DNA from: Apophysomyces variabilis
Lineage: Eukaryota; Mucoromycota; Mucoromycetes; Mucorales; Mucoraceae
Length of the DNA: 64,000 nucleotides
Direction of reading: 5' to 3'
Assembly (NCBI GenBank): GCA_002749535.1
Contig: MZZL01000075.1
Location: 209,194-273,193, forward strand
Part shown: one piece after another, positions 28,401-42,449 of the stretch
Layout: every line of letters starts with the position of its first letter
Position numbering within the stretch: the stretch's first letter is position 1
Position numbers and translations under genes: made by a program
Notes under the pieces: model-generated
The model's database searches: none
What the model was told of the DNA's origin: nothing
What the model saw: the letters and a program-made list of their open reading frames with translations, nothing else

Positions 28401-29599
28401 AGTGCATGCGAAGAAGGTGCGACCCAGAGCCGAATGGGATCACGTTCGATAGCGAAACGCATCCATCCAATGGAGCATAGGGAGACAAGCCCTAAACCAA
28501 GGGCAATCACAACCCATGGATAGCGAGCACAGACAAGTCCTTGGTAATAAAACCAGCTTTGGAGTCGCGAATTGAGCCAGTACCGGCGCGGTGTATGATC
28601 TGGATCGAGTAATGTTTCATCTTCCTCATCTTCGGTGAGGGATACACTTTGATAAAGAGCACCACGATCCCGGTCCTCGTAACCCAAACAGTTCCGTAAC
28701 CACTGCGCAAAGCGATTTTTACTGATCAATCCAAAGCTCAAAATAAGAACAAGAGAATAAGTCATGACCATGGAAAAGCTCCAGCAGCGTAAAAGACCAA
28801 TATAACACTCGGGTCTTTCAGCAGCGGTAGGTGGTAGGACTGGACAGGAGGACTCACAGTCAACACAAGCGCAACGATAATCTGCGTCCCCATCGTTACA
28901 ACGTCGACCATCATTGTTATATCGGTCCAGTCCATGGCGCGGTGTACTTTGCATATCGGGGAAATCGATCTGGAACGGACTTCCAAGTAGCGGCCGTTTC
29001 ATGCCCATGTAGGTCACCATGTCATGCCAGCCTTTGGCACCACCGCCTATAAAATCCATAGCATAACCATTGCTCGATCCAAATTTGATATCTTTGCAGC
29101 TGTCATAAAACTGTGACCCAAAGTGATCGCCGACCCAATAATCGACTGATTTGACGCTGACCCGCTGGTCAGCATACGCTTCTTCTTCTTCGTTTTCTTC
29201 TATCTGGGTGACATTGACAAAGGTGGATTGATTGGGTGAGCAGGTGAACGAACACCAAAACTGTAAGAAGTTACTCCAACAAGCAGGACATGACGCTATG
29301 ATGGGTTCGCCACGTTTCACCTGCTCGGTAAGGTCATTGAGTTGACTCTCATCGCAGCAGACCGGTCCTTCGGCGTAGGCAGCACCACAGGTAGCGACTA
29401 ACTGTTCGCGGAACCGACTGGACGGTTCTTCGGCAGGACCATTGTCCACACAGGGCACATGAAGAAACATGTTGCCGCATTGGCCACGCATAGCGCAGTA
29501 ACCTTTTTGATGGACGGTGCTGATTGGCTCTGCGATGACCGATGGCAGGACAATGCTCCATAATAAGAACAGTAGGAGCATAGTTATACGTGGTTTCAT
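25444..29599 (-). CDS. NPC1: NPC1/Ncr1 intracellular sterol transporter
   Basis: Niemann-Pick C1 homologue that moves sterol across the lysosome/vacuole lumenal glycocalyx into the membrane. Exons inferred: 29599-27860, 27797-27234, 27183 to about 25939, then two 3' exons ending at 25444. The start at 29599 is chosen because it gives a classical signal peptide ([21 protein letters not shown]); an in-frame ATG 22 codons upstream would bury it. Lumenal NTD has many cysteines ([42 protein letters not shown]). The sterol-sensing domain is in exon 2 and its neighbours ([20 protein letters not shown]). The second lumenal domain contains CGRFSTCQE. The C-terminal bundle ends in [18 protein letters not shown], typical of RND/NPC1 proteins, then an acidic tail. 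Length about 1,250 aa is normal. Confidence 0.95.
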
Positions 29600-30100
29600 T
29601 CGGTTGACTGTATTATATGTAGAAGGAGAAGAAAGAACAGGTTTTCTGGTTAGGTCACAAGGCAAGCAGCTGTAGCTATAAAAGCGGGAGGTTAGACCAA
29701 TGGGAAATCAAGTCAATTTCCCTGGCGCACATATTATTTTCTTTTTTCCTTCTTGTTTGGAACCCTTACTACGTGGATTCATATCCTCGGAATTATCTGG
29801 CCTGTAAACAATTTGCTGGTTTACTTATAGCAGAATGAATCAGCTTTGATGCACTGCAGAATAAGCGAAATGAAAAACACAGCCCACTCCATTGTAATTT
29901 TCCAGCATATCCCGCATGCATTCTTTGTAACACACAGAACAGCCACTGGGCGTAAACATCAGAAGCAAACTCTTGACATGATTAGAACACATTGTGTCAG
30001 AAAAGAAAGGCAAAAAAAGCCGAATGAAAAAGATCGAACCAAGACCACGTCATGCTGTAGAACAGACCTACTTTATTAAATGAAACAAGAAAACGTAGTA
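29600..30100. other. 500-bp spacer, no gene seen
   Basis: NPC1 promoter side and PRP4 kinase 3' side. Only short ORFs. Confidence 0.5.
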
Positions 30101-33115
<3,015 letters not shown>

Positions 33116-33324
33116 GGTGAATCAGAAGGAGAAGGACACAGAAAAGGAAATCAAAAGAACAAGATAGAATATGACGGTGAGAAGGAGATGTAAAAAAGTG
33201 AATAAACCTCTTTTTCGTTAATTTTTTCTCTTTTTCCCAAGCCTACGCTCCAAGCAGGAATATATGTTGATGGCGATTGTTTAAGATGTACGAAAAGTAA
33301 GGTTGTTTAAAGAAACACAGAGCG
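33116..33324 (-). promoter_or_regulatory. likely PRP4 promoter region
   Basis: Short AT-rich region upstream of the PRP4 start; on the transcript strand it is pyrimidine-rich. No specific element can be named. Confidence 0.3.
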
Positions 33325-33669
33325 TTAGATTAAACCGATAGGCTCAAACTCCCAGTTGATGGGCAAAATCATTTTGTGACTTGTCTCCCATGGAGACATT
33401 GACGGGATGATCTCCGCATATGCAACGCCAAATAACGCGACAACAAAATTTTTGGGACGTATATTTTTGATTTTGCATGAAGAATTGGGGAATTGATCCT
33501 GGGTTTTCCCAAGTAGCACCTAAAAAAGTTCATGTCATCCTTGTGCTGCAGCTTCAGCAGCTTAGGTTACTTGCAAATGGATAAAACGGGCTTCAACGAT
33601 CTCTTGACCTTCAATGTGCCTCGTTTGGCAAATAGCATTCGGAATTAAACCGCTGTGGGTTTCGTCCAA
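33325..33669 (-). CDS. candidate two-exon gene fragment, unrecognised
   Basis: Two open segments on the minus strand, 33669-33571 (33 codons) and 33519-33325 (65 codons including stop), are joined in phase 0 by a 51-nt GT-AG intron with a good acceptor (TTTTTTAG). Upstream, 33669 follows a possible acceptor AATAAG, so a 5' exon would be needed; I found none in the 300 bp to the next gene. The product includes VEARFIHLQ and NFVVALFGVAYAEIIPSMSPW and ends EFEPIGLI. It looks protein-like but belongs to no family I recognise. It may be a decayed gene, a transposon remnant or chance. Confidence 0.25.
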
Positions 33670-33965
33670 CTTATTTTTACATATAATAGCATTTTTTTAA
33701 TGGATAAAAGAAAAAGGAGGAGAGCGCAATTTTTTTCTCCCCACTATTCACAGCTAGCATACAAATCAAACAAAGACAGACAACAAAAAAAAAGACGATA
33801 TAAAGAAAGTACACTCATATACCTGCGCACATAAAAAGGAAGGAATACAGGAAACCCAAAAAGACCGAAAAAGGAAAAAGGTATACATACACCGAATAGG
33901 ATAAGCAAGAGGATAAAAGCATATAAAAATTATAATAAAAAAAAGCAAACGGGAAAAGTAAAGGA
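33670..33965. other. AT-rich 3' flank of the Cys-cluster gene
   Basis: Downstream of the minus-strand stop at 33966. A-rich with several AATAAA-like stretches on either strand; no gene. Confidence 0.4.
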
Positions 33966-35443
33966 TTACGTATATGTGCTCCAGTCAATGGATGGCTTAT
34001 CCGTCAGACCTAAGCACAAGTCCACATGAGACATCACAGGCCGTCGAATGACACTCCGAATAGCTTGATCCATGGGGAACATGCGTTCGTTCTTTTCATC
34101 AGAAACGACGATCCTCTTTCCGGGCGGAGGTGTTCCCGTCATATCCAGCTCGGTTAACAAGTCCCGAAAGGTGAACGTATCTGTGATGGCCAAATTGCGA
34201 ATGTAGTACAAGGGTGGCGCGTCAGGCGTTGCGGGAGCACTTCGGAGGGAAACGGTCTCGACCACGGGGTGCGGAAGGGGTATGGCAGGTGACGGTGCCG
34301 ACGGAGGCTGTTTCGGTTGTTGCTCGTGGTGTCTCGGCTGATACATAGATGAATGCGTGTTTGAGAGTTGCAATTGATGTTGCAGAGACGAGGAAAGAGA
34401 TGATAAAGAAGGCGTCCTCGTATGGTGAAGAGGTGGTAACTGAGATGAGAAATTATCTACATGCTGACGTGCCATAGAAGGTGATGTCGAGGAAGAGGAA
34501 ACAGGTGGATGTTGCGAAAGCAAAGGAGCCATGCCTGTAGCATAAAGAGGCGTGGATGCGCTGGAATGGGGCTTCTGATCAAAGGTAGATGATTTCGACG
34601 TGCGTTTCCGTTTCAAAGACGTGGAAGCCGACATGTTGGAAAAGTCAGGCGAGCCCGGTGGCTCGTGCGGCCGATATTGTTGTGGATGCTGCTGCTGCTG
34701 ATAGGATATTTCGCGTACTTTAGCTGCCAAACCACCTGTACCCACTGCAGGATAATGTTGCGGGTGGTGGGGATGGTGATGAAGTGGATAAGGATCGAAA
34801 GGAGTCGATGGTGGAAAGTGCCTGTCGTCGGTGCCGCTCGAATCGGCAGGTGAGGGCGGGGCTTGATTCTTGCTTCGTTCGTGCCTCTTCTTGGCACGAT
34901 ACAAGGTACTGCTGTGTGCCTTACAGAGTGACACTTCTGCTAAATCGCATAGACCCACAACAACATTATTCTCGTCCTTATATATCGAGTGCGCGTTCTC
35001 AGACAGCCAGTTGATCGAAAACTCATAATCTTCTTTATCCTGAGGGTGAAGTTTCTTTGCTCTCGAATCCAAACTACCCTCGGGTAGATTTTTCCCTCGG
35101 CGTGGTTGGACCTCGCTACAAGTACAGTTAAGGCCGTAATACTACGCAAGTCAAGATTAGGTTCCGTTGTCATTCGGCTACAATTCAATCTTTTTTTTTT
35201 GCGTTTTCCATCGGCCTTACTTTGGAGCAAGTGAAGCATACACCACAGACGATGCAAGCGTTCTAGCAGATGTGTCAAACATGTGACATGGTCAATTGAC
35301 AAATGATGTACCTTACGAATGGGAAGATAACGAGACCCACCGTGCAACTGTGTTGGATGAAATGACGATGTGTTCTGTGTTTGTTGGGTCATTGGAAGAT
35401 CTGAAATCACCTGTGCAAATTGGAATAGACTATTCTCAGACAT
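33966..35443 (-). CDS. Cys-cluster regulator-like protein, family not recognised
   Basis: Three exons, 35443-35312, 35262-35221 and 35141-33966, with introns of 49 and 79 nt; phases close to a 449-aa protein. Exon 2 is only 42 nt and encodes most of a cysteine cluster: C47, C50, C53 and C56 (spacing CX2CX2CX2C) followed by C64 and C66 from exon 3. Then comes a basic segment VQPRRGKNLPEGSLDSRAKK, a mixed region to residue 134 with C123, C131 and H134, and a basic stretch YRAKKRHERSK. Residues 140-365 are disordered, rich in Pro/His/Gln/Ser. The last 80 residues form a compact, probably folded domain starting YYIRNLAITDTFTFRDLL and ending SIDWSTYT. The composition suggests a zinc-binding nuclear regulator, but function is not established. 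Without the two small introns the Cys cluster is missed. Confidence 0.75.
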
Positions 35444-35854
35444 AAAGAAGAAAGAGAAGAAGAAAAGAGGAAGAAAGAAGAAAGGGTTTTAGCCCAAAGG
35501 AACAAATAGGCTAAAAAAACCAAAGGAGGTGTATGCAACAAGAGAGCAAAAAAAAATAGGTTGGGAGGTGCAAGATCGTTGTTGCAAATGCTACGCCGTT
35601 TCCCAATGCTCATTGGAGATGTTTCAGGCGCGGTGCCTTTTTGTAGCTTACCAACTCAGCGAAAGAAAAAAAAAGGAAAGTAGATGTATTATTGTTGTTA
35701 TTGTTCTTCTTGTCTACATTTCGTTATTTCATCAAATGCAAAACATGGAATAAATGGTTGCACATGATATTCCCCGTTATTGTTATCATTGTTTTCCTTT
35801 TTGCCACGAGAGCTGGGTTCATTCCTTTTCCTCCCTGACGTTACACCAAGTTCT
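35444..35854. other. 410-bp spacer
   Basis: Upstream of the Cys-cluster gene and downstream of the DUF4442 gene. Purine-rich on the plus strand near 35430-35530, i.e. pyrimidine-rich leader on the gene strand. No gene. Confidence 0.45.
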
Positions 35855-36776
35855 CTAGTGTTCCTTGGTCTCCACTGCCCATACCAAATTGACGATAGCC
35901 ACCGTATCAAGCATTCTATCTTTTACAACAACCTCCGTTTCAATATTTTGCTTGCCTTCCATATCTTGAGGAAGACTACATTCCGAAGATGCTGTCAGTA
36001 ACCCTCGTGCCTTCTTCTTATACTAAAATAATCATTAACCACGTCCGTTCTTTCTTACCCGCAACAGTAAGCTTCTCTTTACCTCTACTTTCATCGACAC
36101 AAGTATGGATCGATCTTTGTTCTTCAGAAGACTGAGTAGTGCTAATCCACCCACAGTCTCAGCAAATGTGGCAAGCGCAGTGGCATGAATACTATAAACA
36201 GAAAACAAAAACGTTAATCCAACACATTGCGATGAATAAGCATATATGTGTTACCTCTTGAAAGGATTTCGGTTTTTATGACGATCCTATTCCCAGGAGA
36301 CAAGAAAACAAAACAGAAATAAATCAATACTACTTAGACATCTATGATCTTCACCATGTTTGCATACCCTCATGATACCAGTACAGAATCCTCGCGAATA
36401 CGTAGATATACGCATATCTAATGGTAAATCAATTAACCCCATCACTGTAAATTATATAGAAAAAATTACCAATTGAGCCGGCATAAGGGTCTGCGTTCGT
36501 TATAAGCGTAGCGAAAATTCTGGGTCTGAATAACTTGACAAAAGGTTTGTTCAGTCTCTCCCACATTTGAAGGGGTTGGCGTGAGTTGCGAAGGGTAAGC
36601 AATAGGTAAACAATGTAACCAGCAGTAATTAGGATGATGCCAACCACCAAGCGCGTAAAGATAGTCCATTCCAATTCTAAAGCAACTCGAACCAAGTGTG
36701 CTGTTGCCTGCATATGACCATAAAGAGCTTCAGCCAAAGGGGAAGCTGTAGACGCTCCGGGCGCCGAGAATGTCAT
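35855..36776 (-). CDS. membrane-anchored DUF4442 (hotdog/thioesterase-like) protein
   Basis: Five short exons. The N-terminus MTFSAPGASTASPLAEALYG is followed by a transmembrane helix (FTRLVVGIILITAGYIVYLLLTL). The remainder matches the DUF4442 pattern: LFRPRIFATLITNADPYAGSIG, then the cluster RHKNRNPFKSIHATALATF with AETVGGLALLSLL, then VSMKVEYKKKARG and a final strand-rich part ending WAVETKEH. DUF4442 proteins share the hotdog fold of PaaI-type thioesterases, so hydrolysis of acyl-CoA is possible but unproven. The start at 36776 is preferred; an in-frame ATG further upstream adds a Cys/Phe-rich segment that looks non-coding. Introns are short GT-AG. The stop is at 35855. Confidence 0.8.
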
Positions 36777-37579
36777 TATAGACAAAGTCAAGGAAAGAAA
36801 GGAAGAAAGAAATGAGCAGGCAGGGAAAGCCACTGCGTCGACCATGTACTTTTCGGCGGAGAATAAATCGAAGATTGTGTTCAGTGCATGTATACAACGC
36901 TTGCTCCGCTTCAACCAACATGTCCGTGATGGCCCATACGGGACATGAACAGCTAGAAGAAATACCGCTTGTCCAATATGACAGTCTCTAAGTCATGGAA
37001 TCTTATAGCCTTGGGAATCTGACCTGGCATTAAACCAAAATATCAAGATACTTTTCTATGTATTAGCTAAATTTGGATGCAGTCATTTGAAGTTTAGCAA
37101 ATGGGATGCATCGAGCTATATAGCATCTAATCAAAGCCTATGTCCCGGCCATAACGTAACATATATGTATCTGCTAGGTAGTTGCTTCTTTGCATTCAAG
37201 AAGTCGCACCTTAAATATGGTTAATTCCAATACCATGAGCCCTTCGGCCTCTCTAATATAACGGTCGGGCTCGGGTTCTACAAGCCTGTGATACTGTGTC
37301 AACTATATGATGGCTAGCAACTGGTCTTTTTGTATACCGGTAATCTTGCCTTCTCTCTTAGTATATCTTGCTAAGGATATCCCGCATATTTTTGAAGTAA
37401 TATTAATTCATATGGCCACCTTTCGTTTAAACGTAGATAGATAGAATATCCGCTACCATCGATTATCAAAATGAAATAGGGCGTGAACGAGCATAGAGTG
37501 AAATAGTCAAGTGGTACGCATTCTTATTTGTTGTCAAGAAAACAGGTATATCAAACAGGAATAGTGGGTATTTGAGTGT
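36777..37579. other. 800-bp spacer, no gene seen
   Basis: Short ORFs only; no recognised motif or repeat. Confidence 0.5.
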
Positions 37580-38826
37580 TCAATGCAAGTCCTGCCTAGG
37601 GGAAGGGATATAATTCCACTGGGGACATTCCGGTACATAGCTGCGCACCAAACTAAAGTAGAAAGGCTTAAAGGATTTCAAGTCAAACCTCTCGCGACTT
37701 GCACGGCCTTCCATTTCGTCCGAGTACTCTTTCCATGTCAATTTGCAGTGGCGACGTTTACACGTGTCCTTGACAACCAGCATCATCCGGTATTGAAAAC
37801 GAGGCCGGGTGCCCTCACGCATTGTCACTAAAACACTGTTGTAATCCATGTCAAACCAACCATAAAAAGCATGTGGCTCCGAGAATTTGGCTGAAAGTAA
37901 GCGGACAACTTTTTCAGGCTCGTCCATGGATAGATATTTGAGTACAGCCCCGTTGGGAAAGAATCGCAAATAACGGTAATAGGTCACGAGATGCTCGGGT
38001 GCAAAGGGCGTGGTAGTCCTGTTCGACATGAACATCTTCTCCAAATTTCAAATGTACACTCGCACACCCCAAAAACGCGCACACACATACATATATATAT
38101 ATAGATAGCTTGCCATTTTCTTTTCACTTACCGAGTGTATTGACATGTTGAAATATAGACACCGTCGTACCGGACTCTTGGCCGTTCGATGAACATACGC
38201 ATCCAATCATGGTCATAAAACAGTTGGACCAAGTTCTTTTGATAGGCACAGGATACTTTCCAGTCCAGTCTCCTTGCCTTGAAGTTTTGTTCGCAAATGC
38301 GTTGCCACAACCAACTTGACCGGGTCAGAACATAGAAAGGTTTGCAGGCCAAACTAAAACTAGCAAGAGACGAAACGGATCTTAAGGCCAGAAACTGTAG
38401 AATCAGCAGAATCACCTCGTCTGTTCGAAAGAAAATAACGAAGCTTATTATATAACAGAGTCAAAAAGACAAATAAATATATCTCAATTCTCTTACAAGG
38501 CAATTTTGCAATTAATATTGGCTTATAATCTAGCTTCGGCTTATAGGACAAGTTTTCCAGCACAAATTGATCGATCAGGCGCGGAAGAGTATCCTTTGCG
38601 CGAATGGTGCTCATGGACCCATTACCTGGAGGGCAAAGTTCAAGTGCTACAGAATGGTGGGAAAAAAAAAATCAGGTCAGGTCATTTGCTGTTGCATGGA
38701 TTTAGCTTTTTGTCCTCAACGGAACAAAAAGTAAAGAAAAGAAAGGATGAGGATCGGAAGGGGGAAAAGAGGAAGAACAATGCAACGCGACTTACCAGAA
38801 TTTGCTTCTTTAGCAATGACGGTCAT
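37580..38826 (-). CDS. F-box protein of the Fbxo9/Hrt3/Pof7 family
   Basis: Substrate receptor of SCF ubiquitin ligases. Four exons: 38826-38796, 38625-38497, 38420-38132, 38018-37580. The F-box is LPYEVILLILQFLALRSVSS followed by LASFSLACKPFYVLTRSSWLWQRICE, split by the second intron. The family-specific C-terminal domain has RPRVRYDGVYISTCQYTR, then HLVTYYRYLRFFPNGAVL and a basic KDTCKRRHCKLTWKEY region. The acceptor at 38018 (AACAG|G) is chosen since it restores phase and joins QYTR to TTTPFAPEHLV; the longer frame to 38044 needs no valid acceptor. The predicted first exon codes only ten residues, and the N-terminal TPR/MIT-like part of animal Fbxo9 is absent. It is divergent from PRP38 with 541 bp between. 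Confidence 0.85.
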
Positions 38827-39367
38827 TTACGGAGCTTTGCTTTGTTCTCTATGTAAAACGAAAAATGGCTCTTTGACTTGTCTTTACAATCCGATTCAGC
38901 ACCAGATATCAAACAGGCAATCAACGCACAGGAGCAGAAGAAGAAGAAGAAGAAGGAAAGAGAGAAAAAGAGGGAAGAGAAAGAAGGAAAAGGAAGAATC
39001 TAGCTCATTATCCTATACAGTCCTGCAAGGGGAACAAAGCGTGACACCCTTTCCCTAAATAAAAATCTCACAATCAATCATTTTATGTAGCACAGAGAGG
39101 TTATATAGCCTATGTCAAACAACACACACAGGTCCCTCTTTTGAACCTTGCATTGCCGCAGCATGCTTTAACCGTGACTGAAATCCCACCACTCGTTCGG
39201 ACATTCAAACCTGGATGACAGACAACACGAACTGGGCATGCCAATAGTGTTTTTCTCATTAACAAATAACCCATTCGTAGATCATCAATATGGGTAACGC
39301 ATCAAATCACGCTCTTCTCAACGCACATTAACTGATACAATCTCGACAATGAACAGCAAACAGGACA
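38827..39367. promoter_or_regulatory. divergent promoter region between F-box gene and PRP38
   Basis: The two genes are transcribed away from this 541-bp segment. It includes an AGA/GAA microsatellite (about 38936-38995), which is pyrimidine-rich on the F-box strand. Core promoter elements were not identified. Confidence 0.4.
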
Positions 39368-40085
39368 ATGACAGATGCCGTGCAAATTCACGGTCGCAAT
39401 CCACAGCATTTGATCGAAAAGATCATTCGTGAACGTATCTATGATTCACTTTATTGGAAAGAACACTGTTTCGGATTGTCAGGTATTCCCTCATTTATCG
39501 GTTGAAATACAGGCTAACGGCCCTTTAAAAGCGGCTACTTTAATGGACAAAGCAGTCGAGTTGACGTATATTGGAGGCCAGTACGGTAATCAGCAGCCTA
39601 CCGAGTTCCTGTGTCTGACGCTCAAAATGCTCCAGCTACAACCGGAAAAGGAAATCGTGATTGAAATGATCAAAGATGAAGATTTCAAGTACGCAGCTTA
39701 GATTCACACATTCCTCGTTTCTAAACTTCACCTGCAGATACTTACGTGCGCTAGGCGCATTCTATTTCCGTTTGGTGGGGAAATCGAAAGAAATATACCA
39801 GTATCTTGAACCCTTCCTGAACGATCATAGAAAATTACGTGTACGACAAGGAGGTAAAAAGAAAAAAAAAGAAGCGACAAAAGAAAGTACAACTCGTCAC
39901 GAATGCTAATTCCATTGTTATCAGAGGGCTATTCACTGACATACATGGACAGCTTTATTGATCAATTACTAAATGAAGATCGAGTGTGTGATGTAATCCT
40001 TCCTCGCTTGGTCAAGCGTTATGTATTAGAAGAGAATGATGAATTAGAACCTCGTGTCAGTGCTCTGGAAGACATTGGAAAATAA
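39368..40085 (+). CDS. PRP38: PRP38 pre-mRNA-splicing factor
   Basis: Tri-snRNP-associated factor needed for B-complex activation in the nucleus. Exons 39368-39482, 39532-39688, 39738-39853 and 39925-40085, phases closing to 182 aa. The start MTDAVQIHGRNPQHLIEKII is the family start. Conserved blocks: RIYDSLYWKEHCFGL, LVDKA-like LMDKAVELTYIGGQYG, PTEFLCLTLKMLQLQPEKEI, KYLRALGAFYFRLVG, LEPFLNDHRKLR and YMDSFIDQLLNEDRVCDVILPRL. The exon 2 acceptor is the second of two possible AGs; the first would bring in a stop. The protein ends soon after the core domain and lacks the RS-rich C-terminal tail of metazoan PRPF38A, closer to yeast. Confidence 0.95.
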
Positions 40086-40713
40086 AAGAAAAAATGTTCA
40101 TTATTGAACTACAGCATTTTTGGTTTCTTTTGAAATGAAATAGCTAGACTATAGCATCATGCAAATCGAATATGCGCAACTGTGCATAGATGGAAGCAGC
40201 CTAGAGTAACCATGACTCTTATAATGTGTTTCTCAACATTTGTATCTATTCTTACTTTCGCTTGCCTCACATTTCCCTTCATCAGCTATACTAAGCAACT
40301 TTTATGAATCGATTGATCTCTCTTTCCCCATCTCAAACGTCCAAAGACTGAAGTTAAATGGCGGGCTGAACACGCTCATGAGCAGTTTCTTAAAACTGGG
40401 ATTTGGGGTGCTATGCCAGTTTCAAGTAGCAGATATATTGCTCCTCAAATACACGATCTTAATAACCTCAGCGAATGAAATAAGGAGAAAAAACGAATAA
40501 TCATGGGAATCAAGTCGCTTTGCGAATGTGCCTATCAGATATACAGTATCTCCCAAAAAATAATTTCGCAAACTACCGGAAATCCGAAGTCGCAGTCCAG
40601 TGGAATTAAATGTCGCAACAAATGAAAAAGAAAAAATTCAATGCCGTCCTTTTTCTGCTTCGCTACCGCTTTACCTCATTTTAAAAGTGCATCCACATCC
40701 TTGAGCTCTCCCC

Positions 40714-40847
40714 ATGCCCACTGTTAAACAGTCAAAAGCAGAACTTGCTGCTGTCAAGGCTGAAATTAGTAGGCTCAAACAACACAACGTTTCACTTCTT
40801 GAGATGATAGACTCTAGTTTCCCTATGGAAAAATATCGGGGAAGGGC
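40714..40847 (+). CDS. candidate first exon, short coiled coil, unrecognised
   Basis: ATG at 40714 opens 44 codons of amphipathic sequence (SKAELAAVKAEISRLKQHN, then LLEMIDSSFPMEKYRGR) ending at a consensus donor GC|GTGAGT. Heptad spacing of Ala/Val/Ile/Leu suggests a coiled coil. A possible acceptor at about 40938 (GATATAG|A) adds a Trp-containing tail, without clear homology. Could be chance. Confidence 0.25.
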
Positions 40848-41805
40848 GTGAGTATCAAAAAAGCCTTTTTGCAAGGAAGAAGCGGGCGACAGCAGGCCGG
40901 ACAGGGGGCCCTGATGCGACGGATAGCTTTTGCGGAGATATAGATATGTATTAGGCATGTGGATTGAATGGACGGTTTGTATTAGAGGACTTGGCGTCTA
41001 TCCCCCCCCCCTCAATTTTTATCACATTGATCTAGCCCGGGCGGACACAATTATTATTTTTGCGCTCATTTGAACGAATGAATAAACAGAAGAAACTAGA
41101 TAGTGCTAGGTTGAAAGTCGATGTCATTCACTTAGCTCGAAAAAAGAAGTAATCCACAAACCTCTATAAGACGCATCCAGAGTCTGTAAGCTAGAATAAT
41201 GACATACCTAATACCTTAACAATCTATCCCATAAGCAAATCGACTTCTTAATATCAGAACTTGAGATGCATTGCGAGTTGTCAAGATGGCCTACTTGCAA
41301 AAAGATCAATAAAGGGTACTTTATGTATTCTTGCACTTTTACTGCATTGAGTATGATCTGGGTGGGCGTTTCAACCATTATTCCGTTTATCTAGCAGAAA
41401 AAACGCCAATGAAAAGCATGTTACCCACTTGTTTATTTTTTTTCACATGTCGTTTTCGTTCTTTTCCCGCCATTTTCTGTGAGCATGAAATAATTTTTGA
41501 TTTAAGATAGACATTGAGGTATTATTGATGGAAACAGTACACCGAGTTATAAACTATATCACACGCGTAATATTTGCGTAACATTCCATGCAAATCCGTT
41601 GTACAGTGAAAAGGAAATGACATAAACTATGTAAACTTTGTTCGGATGCACCCGAAGATACTGCAACTTTTACGTACTTTATTCGAAGACATACCAAGAT
41701 AGTTTTTTACCGGGTGTGATGCAGACGAACTTTCAAATCATATGAAAGAAGAAGACTGTAGAAGACTTTGGCAGACAATAGGTATTCTATATAAATTAAG
41801 AGGAC

Positions 41806-41994
41806 ATGATAACCCCAACTGCACGACGTCGAACAAGAGCCAGCCAAACCGAGACTATGGTTGAACCACCCAGGTCTCGCAGACGAATCAGCCGACGAGA
41901 AGAAGAAAGACCAGAATCGTCCCGAGCTCCTTTAAGGCGATCTGAGAGGCAGCAAGCAAAAAGACAGAAAAGGACCGACGAGTCAAGTGGATAG
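41806..41994 (+). CDS. candidate small basic protein, unrecognised
   Basis: 62-codon ORF with ATG at 41806, preceded 20 nt earlier by TCTATATAAATT, a TATA-like element. The product is Arg/Glu/Ser-rich (TARRRTRASQTE; PRSRRRISRREEE; LRRSERQQAKRQK), like a nuclear disordered tail. No domain recognised, so it may be a chance ORF or the last exon of an unfound gene. Confidence 0.25.
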   Translation: MITPTARRRTRASQTETMVEPPRSRRRISRREEERPESSRAPLRRSERQQAKRQKRTDESSG

Positions 41995-42066
41995 GGCTTT
42001 TACGCCCGGTATTTAGTAAGTGCCATTGAATACTATTGTTATTTTTCTTCTATTACTCACCAATTG

Positions 42067-42252
42067 AAATTTATATATGCATCTGGCATTCACTTGGCGG
42101 GGAGATGGGTATGGCGTCGTCAGTTTTATGACAGGTATGTAAACATTGGTCAATTCCAACTCTTATAGAACGACAATTAATGTAGTTTGTTAGCGTCAAG
42201 CCCAGTTTCCAAAATGCGCCAAGTGAATTTGCTAGATGCGACTTTAATTTTT
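42067..42252. mobile_element. candidate MITE/foldback element
   Basis: Imperfect terminal inverted repeats: 42079-42099 reads GCATCTGGCATTCACTTGGCG and the reverse complement of 42217-42240 reads GCATCT-A-GC-AA-ATTCACTTGGCG, about 21 matching positions with one 2-nt indel. AT-rich outer flanks (AAATT on both sides) extend the pairing weakly. The core between arms is about 117 nt and non-coding. No clear target-site duplication was found. Confidence 0.5.
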
Positions 42253-42449
42253 GGAAATAAAGTACACCATGCCCTACTAATTCGGCCCGGTTACCGCTTA
42301 ATCAACATAATATAACGTTTTCAATTAAACATGCGTTATATCGCCAAATGTCTGTTTTCCAACCGCAATTTACCAAAAAGCACTTATGCATTCATGATTT
42401 CTTTTTTTTTTACAGCACCGTGGAGAAACAATCAAAATGAATTTCTAAC

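Larger units (their letters stand above)
40086..42078. other. 2-kb spacer with two weak coding candidates
   Basis: No confident gene. A coiled-coil exon candidate (40714-40847) and a small basic ORF (41806-41994) are listed separately; they could be ends of one gene but no intermediate exons were found. The remainder is AT-rich. Confidence 0.4.
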
